DNA of 64,000 nucleotides from Spiribacter halobius. Lineage in GTDB: Bacteria > Pseudomonadota > Gammaproteobacteria > Nitrococcales > Nitrococcaceae. The stretch covers positions 3,162,001 to 3,226,000 of the forward strand of contig NZ_CP086615.1 of the NCBI RefSeq assembly GCF_020883455.1, in the 5' to 3' direction. Both the position numbers and the translations under genes were made by a program. Positions 1 through 10,837 of the stretch are shown piece by piece. The number at the start of each line of letters is the position of its first letter. Within the stretch, counting starts at the first letter, position 1. The notes beneath the pieces were generated by a model, which saw only the letters and a list, made by a program, of their open reading frames with translations, did not search any database and was not told the origin of the DNA.

Positions 1-2643
<2,643 letters not shown>

Positions 2644-2745
2644 CGAGGTTCCTCAACCAGGTTGGGGTCCGCCGTGTGCAAGGCTCCGGACGCTCGCGGG
2701 AACGCCCGCAGCCTTGGACACGCCGGGCGGCGTGATATTACAAAC

Positions 2746-2786
2746 GGGAAAAGGCCGGCGGCCCGGAGGCCACCAGCCGGTTTCCC
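2746..2786 (-). terminator. Attenuator-like hairpin between rplL and rpoB
   Basis: On the minus-strand transcript GGGAAA plus CCGGC pairs with GCCGG plus a pyrimidine-rich TTTTCCC arm, enclosing a GC-rich loop. It sits in the 176-nt rplL-rpoB spacer, where E. coli has a partial terminator and an RNase III site that set the beta to ribosomal-protein ratio. The U-tract after the stem is weak, so partial read-through is expected. The role is inferred from position. Confidence 0.45.
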
Positions 2787-2819
2787 TTTCAGCTAGTTAT
2801 AGAGTGGTGCGGCACCGAG

Positions 2820-3200
2820 TTACTTGAGCTCGACGCTGGCACCCGCCTCCTCCAGCTGCTTCTTCAGCGCCTCGGCGTCCTCCTTCGAAGCGCCCTCCTT
2901 CACCGGGGCGGGAGCGCCCTCGACCAGCTCCTTCGCCTCCTTCAGGCCGAGACCGGTGGCCGCACGCACGGCCTTGATCACCTGCACCTTGTTGGAGCCG
3001 AAGCTGGAGAGCACGACGTCGAACTCGGTCTGCTCCTCGGCGGCCTCGGCCTCGCCACCACCGGCGGCGGCCGGGGCGGCGGCGACGGCGGCAGCGGCAG
3101 TGACGCCGAATTTCTCCTCCATCGCCTCGATGAGCTCGACCACCTCCATCACGGTCATGCTGGAGATCGTCTCGAGAATATCCTCTTTGGAAACGGCCAT
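2820..3200 (-). CDS. rplL: 50S ribosomal protein L7/L12
   Basis: This is the acidic stalk protein that recruits GTPase translation factors to the ribosome. It has 126 residues: an N-terminal dimerisation helix region ([20 protein letters not shown]), an Ala/Gly-rich hinge near residues 35-52, and the C-terminal factor-binding domain ([20 protein letters not shown]). The start is ATG 3200, because AGGAG at 3209-3213 lies 8 nt upstream. A TTG two codons earlier is too close to that site. It follows rplJ by 70 nt and belongs to the same transcript, where L10 normally controls both genes. Confidence 0.98.
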   Translation of the reverse strand: MAVSKEDILETISSMTVMEVVELIEAMEEKFGVTAAAAVAAAPAAAGGGEAEAAEEQTEFDVVLSSFGSNKVQVIKAVRAATGLGLKEAKELVEGAPAPVKEGASKEDAEALKKQLEEAGASVELK

Positions 3201-3270
3201 CGTCAATTCTCCTGAGTGTTGACGCGATTACGTTGCACTGACTGCGGCGGACAGGATCGCGGCGGGCTGC

Positions 3271-3792
3271 CTACTGCTTGGCATCCTTCACCGCGGCGAG
3301 CGTGCGCACCAGCTTGCCCGGCACCTCGTTGAGGGTCGTGGCGAGCTTCTGCACCGGCGCCCGCATCGTCGCCATGAGGCGACTGATCGCCTCGTCGTAG
3401 GTCGGCAGGGTGGCGAGGCGATCGATCTCCGAGCCCGGGTACACCGACCCGCCCACGGAGAGCATCTTCACCACCAGCTTGTCGTTGCCCTTGGAGAAAT
3501 CCTTCAGGACACGCGCAGCCGACCCTGGATCCTGCTGCGAGAACGCGAGCAGCAGCGGACCTTCGAAGCCATCCTTCATGCATTCGAAATCCGTGCCCTC
3601 GACGGCACGCTTGGCGAGGGTGTTCTTCACCACGCGGATGTAGACCCCCGACTCGCGCGCCTGCACACGCAGCCTGTCCATGTCGCCGGCGGTGAGACCC
3701 CGGTACTCCGCGGCCAGCGCGGAGTGGGCCTCACCGGCGACTTCGGCGACTTCCTGCACCATCCGCTTCTTCTGTTCCAGACTCACGCCCAT
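3271..3792 (-). CDS. rplJ: 50S ribosomal protein L10
   Basis: L10 is the base of the ribosomal stalk. It binds 23S rRNA and carries the L7/L12 dimers on its C-terminal helix. The 173-residue product starts MGVSLEQKKRMVQEVAEV and ends with the helical tail LVRTLAAVKDAKQ. ATG 3792 is chosen over an upstream in-frame start because AGGAGG lies 7 nt before it. In relatives L10 represses its own translation by binding the leader. The 423-nt spacer after rplA leaves room for such a leader. Confidence 0.97.
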   Translation of the reverse strand: MGVSLEQKKRMVQEVAEVAGEAHSALAAEYRGLTAGDMDRLRVQARESGVYIRVVKNTLAKRAVEGTDFECMKDGFEGPLLLAFSQQDPGSAARVLKDFSKGNDKLVVKMLSVGGSVYPGSEIDRLATLPTYDEAISRLMATMRAPVQKLATTLNEVPGKLVRTLAAVKDAKQ

Positions 3793-4065
3793 TCGGTTTG
3801 CCTCCTGGAACGGCGGTTGGCGAACACGATGCCGGCGGGCGAGCCGGCACCGCACCGGAGACCCCGCCTGCCGGCGGAGACTCCCGCCCCGCCCGGCGTC
3901 ATTGCCGGAGCGGAGCGACGGTGGCCCAGTGCAGGAAATCCATCCTGTCCCGGCAGCACCGTCTACCGCAGGCGACCCGAAGGCCTTTCAGCGCCAAGGC
4001 GCACCATGCGGTCTTCGACGGCTGTCGTTGACGACAGCCACGGCCGGCCTGTCGGCCGGCCGTTG
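3793..4065 (-). promoter_or_regulatory. rplJ leader with two adjacent perfect hairpins
   Basis: This is the untranslated region before rplJ. Two hairpins stand side by side. In the first (4020-4039) GGCTGTCG pairs with CGACAGCC over a 4-nt loop. In the second (4040-4063) ACGGCCGGCC pairs with GGCCGGCCGT over a 4-nt loop. The position matches the L10-binding autoregulatory leader of the rplJL-rpoBC segment in E. coli. Which part binds L10 cannot be decided by reading, and I see no convincing promoter. Confidence 0.45.
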
Positions 4066-4190
4066 AGTGACAAGTTTCAAGTTTCAAGTTGCAAGACCGC
4101 CTCCGAGCGGCCGCTGGCTGCGGTCCGGCGCCCTTCCGATGCACCGCCCGCCACCTCTTGCTTGCAACTTGTCACTTGCAACTTGCCACT
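4066..4190. repeat. Palindromic element A (AAGTTGCAAGT-type ends)
   Basis: One end reads AGTGACAAGTTTCAAG and the other reads CTTGCAACTTGCCACT, so the roughly 125-bp segment has inverted, internally repetitive ends. A related, shorter copy lies at 5425-5518 in the rplK-nusG spacer, and both abut a hairpin that covers the preceding stop codon. The pattern suggests a small non-coding mobile or REP-like repeat family. Confidence 0.6.
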
Positions 4191-4227
4191 GCCCTCACCT
4201 AGGGCGCACAGCGCCCTAGGTGAGGGC
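4191..4227 (-). terminator. 17-bp perfect hairpin covering the rplA stop codon
   Basis: The arms 4191-4207 and 4211-4227 are exact reverse complements with a 3-nt loop (ACA on the plus strand), and the rplA stop TAG (4216-4218) lies inside one arm. No U-run follows, so it is not a standard rho-independent terminator. It could be an mRNA-end or processing structure. A similar hairpin covers the nusG stop. Confidence 0.5.
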
Positions 4228-4908
4228 TCCCAAATCCACCGAGACCCCCGGCCCCATGGTCGTGGAAACGGTGGCCCTCTTCAGGTACACACCCTTGCTC
4301 GACGCCGGCTTGATCTTCTGCAGATCGTTGAGCAGCGCCTTCAGGTTCTCCGCCAGGGCCTGGGGCTCGAAATCCACCTTGCCGAGGCTGCAGTGGATGA
4401 GGCCGCCCTTGTCGGCGCGGTAGCGGACCTGGCCGGCCTTGGCGTTGTGCACGGCGCCCGCCACATCGGCGGTGACCGTGCCCACGCGCGGGTTCGGCAT
4501 CAGGCCGCGGGGGCCGAGGATGCGGCCGAGGCGGCCAACGACGCCCATGGCGTCGGGGCTCGCGATGACCACGTCGAAGTCGAGCTCACCGCCCTGGATA
4601 CGCTCGGCGAGATCCTCCATGCCCACCACGTCGGCGCCGGCCTCCTTCGCCGCGTCGGCGTTGGCGCCCTGGGCGAACACGGCCACGCGCACCGTCTTGC
4701 CGGTGCCGTTCGGCAGCACGGTGGAGCCGCGCACCATCTGGTCGGACTTGCGCGGGTCGATGCCGAGGTTCACGGCGACGTCCACCGACTCGGTGAACTT
4801 CGCGCTGGCGAGCTCCTTCAGCAGCGAGAAGGCCTCCTCCGCCGGATAGAGCTTCGTGCGGTCGACCTTCTCGCGGAAAGCCTGCTGTCTGCGGGTCAGC
4901 TTGGCCAT
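4216..4908 (-). CDS. rplA: 50S ribosomal protein L1
   Basis: L1 binds 23S rRNA at the mobile L1 stalk and guides release of deacylated tRNA. In relatives it also represses translation of the rplKA mRNA. The 230-residue product begins [20 protein letters not shown] and carries the family signature around [22 protein letters not shown] (residues about 125-146). A GGAGGGGG ribosome site lies inside the end of rplK, and the start codon follows the rplK stop by 4 nt, so the two genes are translationally close. Confidence 0.98.
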   Translation of the reverse strand: MAKLTRRQQAFREKVDRTKLYPAEEAFSLLKELASAKFTESVDVAVNLGIDPRKSDQMVRGSTVLPNGTGKTVRVAVFAQGANADAAKEAGADVVGMEDLAERIQGGELDFDVVIASPDAMGVVGRLGRILGPRGLMPNPRVGTVTADVAGAVHNAKAGQVRYRADKGGLIHCSLGKVDFEPQALAENLKALLNDLQKIKPASSKGVYLKRATVSTTMGPGVSVDLGALT

Positions 4909-4912
4909 GGCG

Positions 4913-5344
4913 TCAGACCCCCTCCACGTCGAGGCCCATGCTGCGGGCGCTGCCGGCGATCGTGCGGATCGCGGCGTCCATGTCGGCGGCGTTCAGGTCC
5001 GGCCACTTGGTCTTCGCGATCTCCTCGAGATCGTCGCGGCTGACCTTGCCCACCTTCTTGGTGTTGGGCGTGCCGCTGCCGGACTGGATGCCGGCCGCCT
5101 TCTTCAGCAGCACCGCCGCCGGCGGCGTCTTGGTGACGAACGTGAAGCTGCGGTCCGACATCACGGTGATGACCACCGGGATGGGCAGCCCGGGCTCGAT
5201 CTCCTGGGTCTGCGCGTTGAACTGCTTGCAGAACTCCATGATGTTGAGACCGTGCTGACCCAGCGCCGGACCCACGGGCGGGCTCGGATTCGCCTTCCCG
5301 GCCGGCACCTGCAGCTTGATGTAGGCAGTGACCTTGCGTGCCAT
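4913..5344 (-). CDS. rplK: 50S ribosomal protein L11
   Basis: L11 binds the GTPase-associated centre of 23S rRNA and is needed for RelA activation. The product has 143 residues. The conserved N-terminal proline-rich part ([22 protein letters not shown]) is followed by the C-terminal rRNA-binding domain ([22 protein letters not shown]) and a short GLDVEGV tail. AGGAG lies 6 nt before ATG 5344. It heads the rplKA pair after the nusG spacer. Confidence 0.98.
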   Translation of the reverse strand: MARKVTAYIKLQVPAGKANPSPPVGPALGQHGLNIMEFCKQFNAQTQEIEPGLPIPVVITVMSDRSFTFVTKTPPAAVLLKKAAGIQSGSGTPNTKKVGKVSRDDLEEIAKTKWPDLNAADMDAAIRTIAGSARSMGLDVEGV

Positions 5345-5424
5345 GACAGACTCCTGATGTGGGTGATAGCGCCCGGGACTGGCTACCCGGGCTCCCCGGC
5401 GGCCCCGCAGGGGCCGCAGTACTG

Positions 5425-5518
5425 AGTTGCAAGTAGCAAGTTACAAGTGGAGCCGGGCGGCACCGGAGGGGCACCTTCACGCCTCTCGCTTGTTACTTGT
5501 CACTTGCAACTTGCCACT
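5425..5518. repeat. Palindromic element B, relative of element A
   Basis: The segment runs from AGTTGCAAGTAGCAAG to CTTGCAACTTGCCACT. Its right end is identical over about 20 bases to the right end of element A (4066-4190), and the interior differs. It lies in the rplK-nusG spacer directly next to the hairpin over the nusG stop. Confidence 0.6.
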
Positions 5519-5521
5519 AAA

Positions 5522-5544
5522 GGCTGAGCGCGAAGCGCTCAGCC
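5522..5544 (-). terminator. Hairpin covering the nusG stop codon
   Basis: GGCTGAGCGC (5522-5531) pairs exactly with GCGCTCAGCC (5535-5544) around a GAA loop, and the nusG TGA (5539-5541) is in the stem. No U-tract follows. The arrangement copies that at the end of rplA, including the adjacent palindromic element. Confidence 0.45.
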
Positions 5545-6072
5545 CTTCTCAACCTGGCTGAACTCCAGCTCCACCGGCGTCGAGCGGCCGAAGATCAGAA
5601 CCGCAACGCGCAGGCGGCTCTTCTCGTAGTTGACCTCTTCCACCACGCCGTTGAAGTCGTTGAAGGGGCCGTCGGTGACGCGGACCACCTCGCCGACCTC
5701 GAACAGGACCTTGGGCCGCGGCTTCTCCACGCCCTCCTTCACCCGGTCGAGGATCTGCTCGGCCTCGCGCTCGGAGATGGGGGCCGGCTTGTCGCGGGAG
5801 GCGCCGATGAAGCCCATGACCCGCGGCACCTCCTTGACCAGGTGCCAGGTGTCGTCGGTCATCTCCATCTGCACCAGCACGTAGCCGGGGAAGAACTTGC
5901 GCTCGCTGCGGCGCTTCTGGCCGTCCTTCATCTCCACCACTTCCTCGGTGGGGACGAGGATCTCGCCGAACTGGTCTTCCATCCCCGCGCGCTTGATGCG
6001 CTCCAGCAGGGACTTCTTGACCTGGTTCTCGAAACCCGAATAGGCGTGCACGACGTACCAGCGCTTCGCCAT
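5539..6072 (-). CDS. nusG: Transcription termination/antitermination factor NusG
   Basis: NusG binds the RNA polymerase clamp, suppresses pausing and couples the polymerase to Rho or to ribosomal protein S10. The 177-residue product has the NGN domain from [20 protein letters not shown] to about residue 115 and a KOW domain near residues 125-150 ([21 protein letters not shown]). Length and motifs are typical. It follows secE by 6 nt, with GGAGG inside the secE end. Confidence 0.98.
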   Translation of the reverse strand: MAKRWYVVHAYSGFENQVKKSLLERIKRAGMEDQFGEILVPTEEVVEMKDGQKRRSERKFFPGYVLVQMEMTDDTWHLVKEVPRVMGFIGASRDKPAPISEREAEQILDRVKEGVEKPRPKVLFEVGEVVRVTDGPFNDFNGVVEEVNYEKSRLRVAVLIFGRSTPVELEFSQVEKG

Positions 6073-6078
6073 CGGTGA

Positions 6079-6456
6079 TCAGCCTCCGGGGCTCACGAGG
6101 GCGCCGACGCCCCACAGGAAAAACATGTCCATGAGCCAGAGGATGATGGCAACGATCACCACCATGACGAGCACGATGAGGGTCGTCTGCATCGACTCCT
6201 GGCGCGTCGGCCACACGACCTTGCGCAGCTCCTGGCGCGCCTCGCGGGCGAACGCCCAGGCATTGCGCCCGTACTGGCTGCTCACGGCGATGGCGATGGC
6301 GACGGCCGCCACCACCACCATGCCGAGCGCGCGCAGCAGCGCGGACTCCGCCTCGAAGTAGTAGAAGCCCACCACGCCGGCGAGGAATACCCCGGCGGCG
6401 GCAGCGAGCTTGAGCTTGTCGAGGGACGAGGCTTCGCTGTCGGCTCTGGCGCTCAT
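6079..6456 (-). CDS. secE: Preprotein translocase subunit SecE
   Basis: SecE is the small essential clamp subunit of the SecYEG channel in the inner membrane. The 125-residue product has three hydrophobic segments (about residues 17-35, 42-60 and 92-115), the three-TM form of gammaproteobacteria. The conserved amphipathic block EARQELRKVVWPTRQE precedes the last segment. The start ATG has no clear Shine-Dalgarno sequence. It lies between tRNA-Trp and nusG, the usual context. Confidence 0.96.
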   Translation of the reverse strand: MSARADSEASSLDKLKLAAAAGVFLAGVVGFYYFEAESALLRALGMVVVAAVAIAIAVSSQYGRNAWAFAREARQELRKVVWPTRQESMQTTLIVLVMVVIVAIILWLMDMFFLWGVGALVSPGG

Positions 6457-6517
6457 GGATTCACGACGTAAAGGCCACCTCGCCAGCTCCCGAAGGGCGG
6501 CGACGCGGCCGGAGAGT

Positions 6518-6593
<76 letters not shown>

Positions 6594-6696
6594 GTAACCT
6601 GCCGCCGGTGACCGGCCGTCACTCGGCGAACTCGGTAGTCTACGGCAACGCCCTGGGCAAGGGAACCCCTGCCCAGGGCGCATGCAGGCGACCCCG

Positions 6697-7887
<1,191 letters not shown>

Positions 7888-7950
7888 GGCGCGATCTCCC
7901 CTTTGTTATTGCCTGCCTGAGGAGCCGAGGGCTCGTCGTGCGATGAAAGA

Positions 7951-8025
<75 letters not shown>

Positions 8026-8066
8026 GTATGGCCAGTCCGCGCTATTCAGCCCCGCGGCGGGCGCAA

Positions 8067-8140
<74 letters not shown>

Positions 8141-8339
8141 GGGGATCTATCGCCACCCGCGACGCCACCACCCAGCGAGCCGCCGCCGGGGCGGCATCAG
8201 TCAGGCGCCCGTGCCAGCGTCGCCAGCCGTGCTGCCTTTATAGGACCAGTCCGGCGCGCGCGCCAGCGGCCTGCCGGCGGTGCTGCCCGGAAAAATTCCG
8301 GTCCACTCAGCAGCGACTTGCCGCTGGTGCACCTATATG

Positions 8340-8424
8340 TGGTGGAGGGGGGAGGATTCGAACCTCCGAAGGCTGTGCCAGCAGATTTACAGTCTGCCCC
8401 CGTTGACCGCTTGGGTACCCCTCC
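8340..8424 (-). tRNA. tRNA-Tyr (GTA anticodon)
   Basis: An 85-nt class II tRNA starts GGAGGGGTACCC at 8424. The anticodon loop is ACTGTAAAT, a long variable arm (CTGGCACAGCCTTCGG) is present, and CCA is encoded at 8340-8342. It is the first gene after the candidate operon promoter. Confidence 0.97.
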
Positions 8425-8441
8425 GCGCGATCAGGCCGCGT

Positions 8442-8470
8442 AATGTGCGGAAAAGCGGGCAGAGTGTCAA
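8442..8470 (-). promoter_or_regulatory. Sigma-70 promoter of the tRNA-tuf-secE-nusG operon
   Basis: On the minus strand a perfect TTGACA -35 box (8465-8470) is followed by a 17-nt spacer and CACATT (8442-8447). The region downstream of the -10 is GC-rich (CGCGGCC), as in stringently controlled stable-RNA promoters. It lies just upstream of tRNA-Tyr. The sequence upstream of the -35 now belongs to the IS110-gene side. Confidence 0.7.
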
Positions 8471-8533
8471 GGCCGCCCGGCCCCCGTGGGAGATGGAGTA
8501 AAGCGGCCTGCGGCTTGAGTGGAGTGGGAAGGA

Positions 8534-8601
8534 GGAGACAACCTCCCGAGCAGATTCACGAGGTCGCCGAAGGCGCCTCAACGGAAAGGGAGGTTGTCTC
8601 C
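8534..8601 (+). promoter_or_regulatory. 14-bp hairpin enclosing the IS110 gene ribosome site
   Basis: GGAGACAACCTCCC (8534-8547) is exactly complementary to GGGAGGTTGTCTCC (8588-8601), which ends at the base before the recombinase ATG. The only Shine-Dalgarno-like GGGAGG is inside the second arm, so the fold would hide it. It could limit translation from read-through transcripts, or be part of a structured non-coding RNA of the element. Confidence 0.6.
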
Positions 8602-9624
8602 ATGCTCTACGCTGGCATCGATGTGGCGAATCGGGCAAGCACGGTTTGCGTGGTGGACGCGAACGCCGAGGTGATCCTCGAGCGCACGGTGGCGACCGAG
8701 GCGGGGGCGCTGATGGAGGCGTTCTCGGGCCTTGAGGCGACGCGGGTGGTCATCGAGAGCACGCCGCTAGCGGAGTGGGTGGCGTTGGTGGTCGAGGATG
8801 CTGGCCATGAGGCGGTGGTGATCGATGCGCGCTCGGCGAAGCGGCTGATGGATGCCTCGAAGAAGACCGACCGGCGGGATGCCCGGACGCTGGCGCGCAT
8901 GGCTCAGGCGGGCTGGTACACGGCGGTGCACCGCAAGTCGGCTGAGGCGCGGTTGCAGCGCTCGCGGCTGCAGGCGCGTCAGGGGCTGGTGGAGGCCTAC
9001 AAGGGCTTCGCGGCGCGGGTGCGGGGGCTGTTGCGCGCGCACGGGGTGCGGGTTGGCCGGGTGAGCAAGGGCGAGTTTGCGCCGCGGGTGCGTGCGCTGT
9101 GCGCCGAGCACGTGCCGGGGCTGGCGGCCTACCTGGAGCCGCTGCTCGCGGCCTACGAGCATGCGCTCGGTGAGGCGCGGCGCCTGCGCCGGGAGATCGA
9201 GCGCGAGGCGCGCGAGCATGCGGTGGCGGAGCGCCTGGCGAGCGTGCCCGGAGTGGGTCCGCTGGTCAGCCAGGCGTACGTGGCCACCATCGATGACCCG
9301 CGGCGGTTCGCCAGTGGTGATGAGGTGGCCGACTACGCGGGGCTCACGCCGCGGATCTACCAGTCCGGCGAGCTCCAGGTACAGGGGCGCATCAGCCGTG
9401 AGGGCGACAAGCTCCTGCGCTGGCACCTGGTGGAGGCCGCGCATTCGCTGCTGGTCCGCGGTCGGGACTGCGCGCTCAGGCGCTGGGGCTTGCGGCTTGC
9501 CGAGCGCAAGGGCCAGGCGAAGGCGAAGGTGGCGCTGGCGCGCAAACTGGCGGTACTCCTCCACCGGCTCTGGGTGAGCGGTGAGCGCTTCAAGGCCTGG
9601 CCCGAGCGGGCGGTGGGTGCCTGA
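8602..9624 (+). CDS. IS110-family transposase/recombinase
   Basis: This is a 340-residue DEDD recombinase. The N-terminal RuvC-like domain shows MLYAGIDVANRAS (first Asp), VVIESTP (Glu), and DARSAKR and KKTDRRDA (Asps). A helical middle follows, then the C-terminal transposase_20 part with the SVPGVGPLVSQAY helix-hairpin-helix and the YQSGE...GRISREGDKLLR block that holds the likely nucleophilic serine. ATG 8602 is used because the IS110 fold starts there. No terminal inverted repeats are expected in this family, so the element ends are not defined. It lies between the tRNA operon promoter and a group of REP-like palindromes, a common target type for this family. Confidence 0.93.
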   Translation: MLYAGIDVANRASTVCVVDANAEVILERTVATEAGALMEAFSGLEATRVVIESTPLAEWVALVVEDAGHEAVVIDARSAKRLMDASKKTDRRDARTLARMAQAGWYTAVHRKSAEARLQRSRLQARQGLVEAYKGFAARVRGLLRAHGVRVGRVSKGEFAPRVRALCAEHVPGLAAYLEPLLAAYEHALGEARRLRREIEREAREHAVAERLASVPGVGPLVSQAYVATIDDPRRFASGDEVADYAGLTPRIYQSGELQVQGRISREGDKLLRWHLVEAAHSLLVRGRDCALRRWGLRLAERKGQAKAKVALARKLAVLLHRLWVSGERFKAWPERAVGA

Positions 9625-10206
9625 TCACGACCGCCGGGAGGTAGCGCAACGCGCAGCAAAGCGATCAAAGCGAGCAAACAGGTTGGCCGGGGTATCGAGG
9701 ACGCCGATCCTGCAGACCGCTTGGGGCAGTGACCCCGTGTTTGGGAGATTCCGGACGGCGTTCTCGTACATCCCATCCTGTCGGCGCCCCCACGGGGGCG
9801 ACCACGTAGAGAAGCCTGAGGCCTCGGCCAGCCTTCCTTTTACAACCCGGGAGGTTGACTCCGGGGGCCGCTTTAGAGAAGCGGTCTCCGACCGCGAAAC
9901 TTCTCCGTAGGTTGTGCGCGGCCAAAGGCCGCGTGCAACGTTCCCCGGCACCGGACACCCGGGATGTCGCACACGGCTTCGCCGTGCACGACCTACCCGG
10001 TCGGTTCTGCGCGGTCCGAGGCCGCGTGCAACATCGGCCCGCTCCGGGCACATGCACCTGGCACACGGTCCAGCCTTGCACGACCGACCCTGTAGGAGCG
10101 GTCCCCCCAACCGCGAAACGGCGCGCAGCGCCGTACTCCCGTTCGGCGCAGCCGTGTGCGACATTCACCGGCCGTCACACAAAGCAATCAACATGCCCCA
10201 CTCGCC
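9625..10206. repeat. Spacer with REP-like palindromes
   Basis: There is no gene here. It contains the palindrome GCGGTCTCCGACCGC (9881-9895), a variant at 10098-10114 preceded by GTAGGAG, and several GCGCGGCCnnnGGCCGCG and CACACGGCTTCGCCGTG motifs with GCAAC between them. Copies in either orientation recur at 10772-10786 and 14903-14917. They look like a dispersed REP family. Confidence 0.7.
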
Positions 10207-10632
10207 ATGAAAACACCCCTCGCACCCCTGCTCCTCGCCCCCCACCGCCGCGAGCCGGCCTGGCTCGCCCCGGCGGCCGCGGTGCTCGGCATCCTCGCCC
10301 TCGCCTCCATCCCCGGCGTCCCCGCCGAGGAGGTCGAGGGCCGCTTCTCCATTGCCGCCCTGCCCCCGACCCTGCAGAACGCCCTGCACATCCCGCTCTA
10401 CGGGATCATCACCTGGGTCTGGCTGCGCGCCCTGCACCACGTCGGCCAGCGCGCCACCCACCTTGGTCTCGCCGCCACCGCGGCGCTCGCCACCGGCCTC
10501 CTCGACGAGCTCCGCCAGGGCTTCGTTCCCGGCCGCTACGCCTCCCTCACCGACATGGCCCTGAACGCCGCCGGCATCCTCCTGGCCCTGCTCCTCTGGC
10601 ATGGCCTGACCCGGCAGCTTACCCCCCGCTGA
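10207..10632 (+). CDS. VanZ-like membrane protein
   Basis: A 141-residue protein with about four hydrophobic segments and the VanZ-family signature: HIPLYGIITWVWL in the middle, then LLDELRQGFVPGRYASLTDMALNAAGI. VanZ-like proteins are inner-membrane proteins often linked to cell-envelope or exopolysaccharide genes. The biochemical role of this branch is unknown. ATG 10207 follows an upstream in-frame stretch without similarity, and no strong ribosome site is visible. It is flanked by REP-like repeats and no operon partner is evident. Two much larger VanZ fusions occur at 21.5 and 26.1 kb. Confidence 0.85.
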   Translation: MKTPLAPLLLAPHRREPAWLAPAAAVLGILALASIPGVPAEEVEGRFSIAALPPTLQNALHIPLYGIITWVWLRALHHVGQRATHLGLAATAALATGLLDELRQGFVPGRYASLTDMALNAAGILLALLLWHGLTRQLTPR

Positions 10633-10837
10633 AGCCCATAGCCCTTTCAGGCGCACCCTTCAGCAGCGGAGCGGGTCGGCCAACGCCCATGGGAAAGGTG
10701 TCCGACCGAGATGGCCAGCGCAGCGCGCTACATGCCGCGAGCCGGAGCCGTACGCCGGTGCGCGGCCTTTCGCGGTCGGAGACCGCTCCCACAGGGGGGC
10801 CGCTCCCACGGGGCAACGTCTGCGCCTTCCGCCCTCG

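Noticed and set aside
4191-4227. The rplA-end hairpin as a rho-independent terminator
   Set aside because: No U-tract follows the stem, and the downstream rplJ-rpoB genes must be transcribed.
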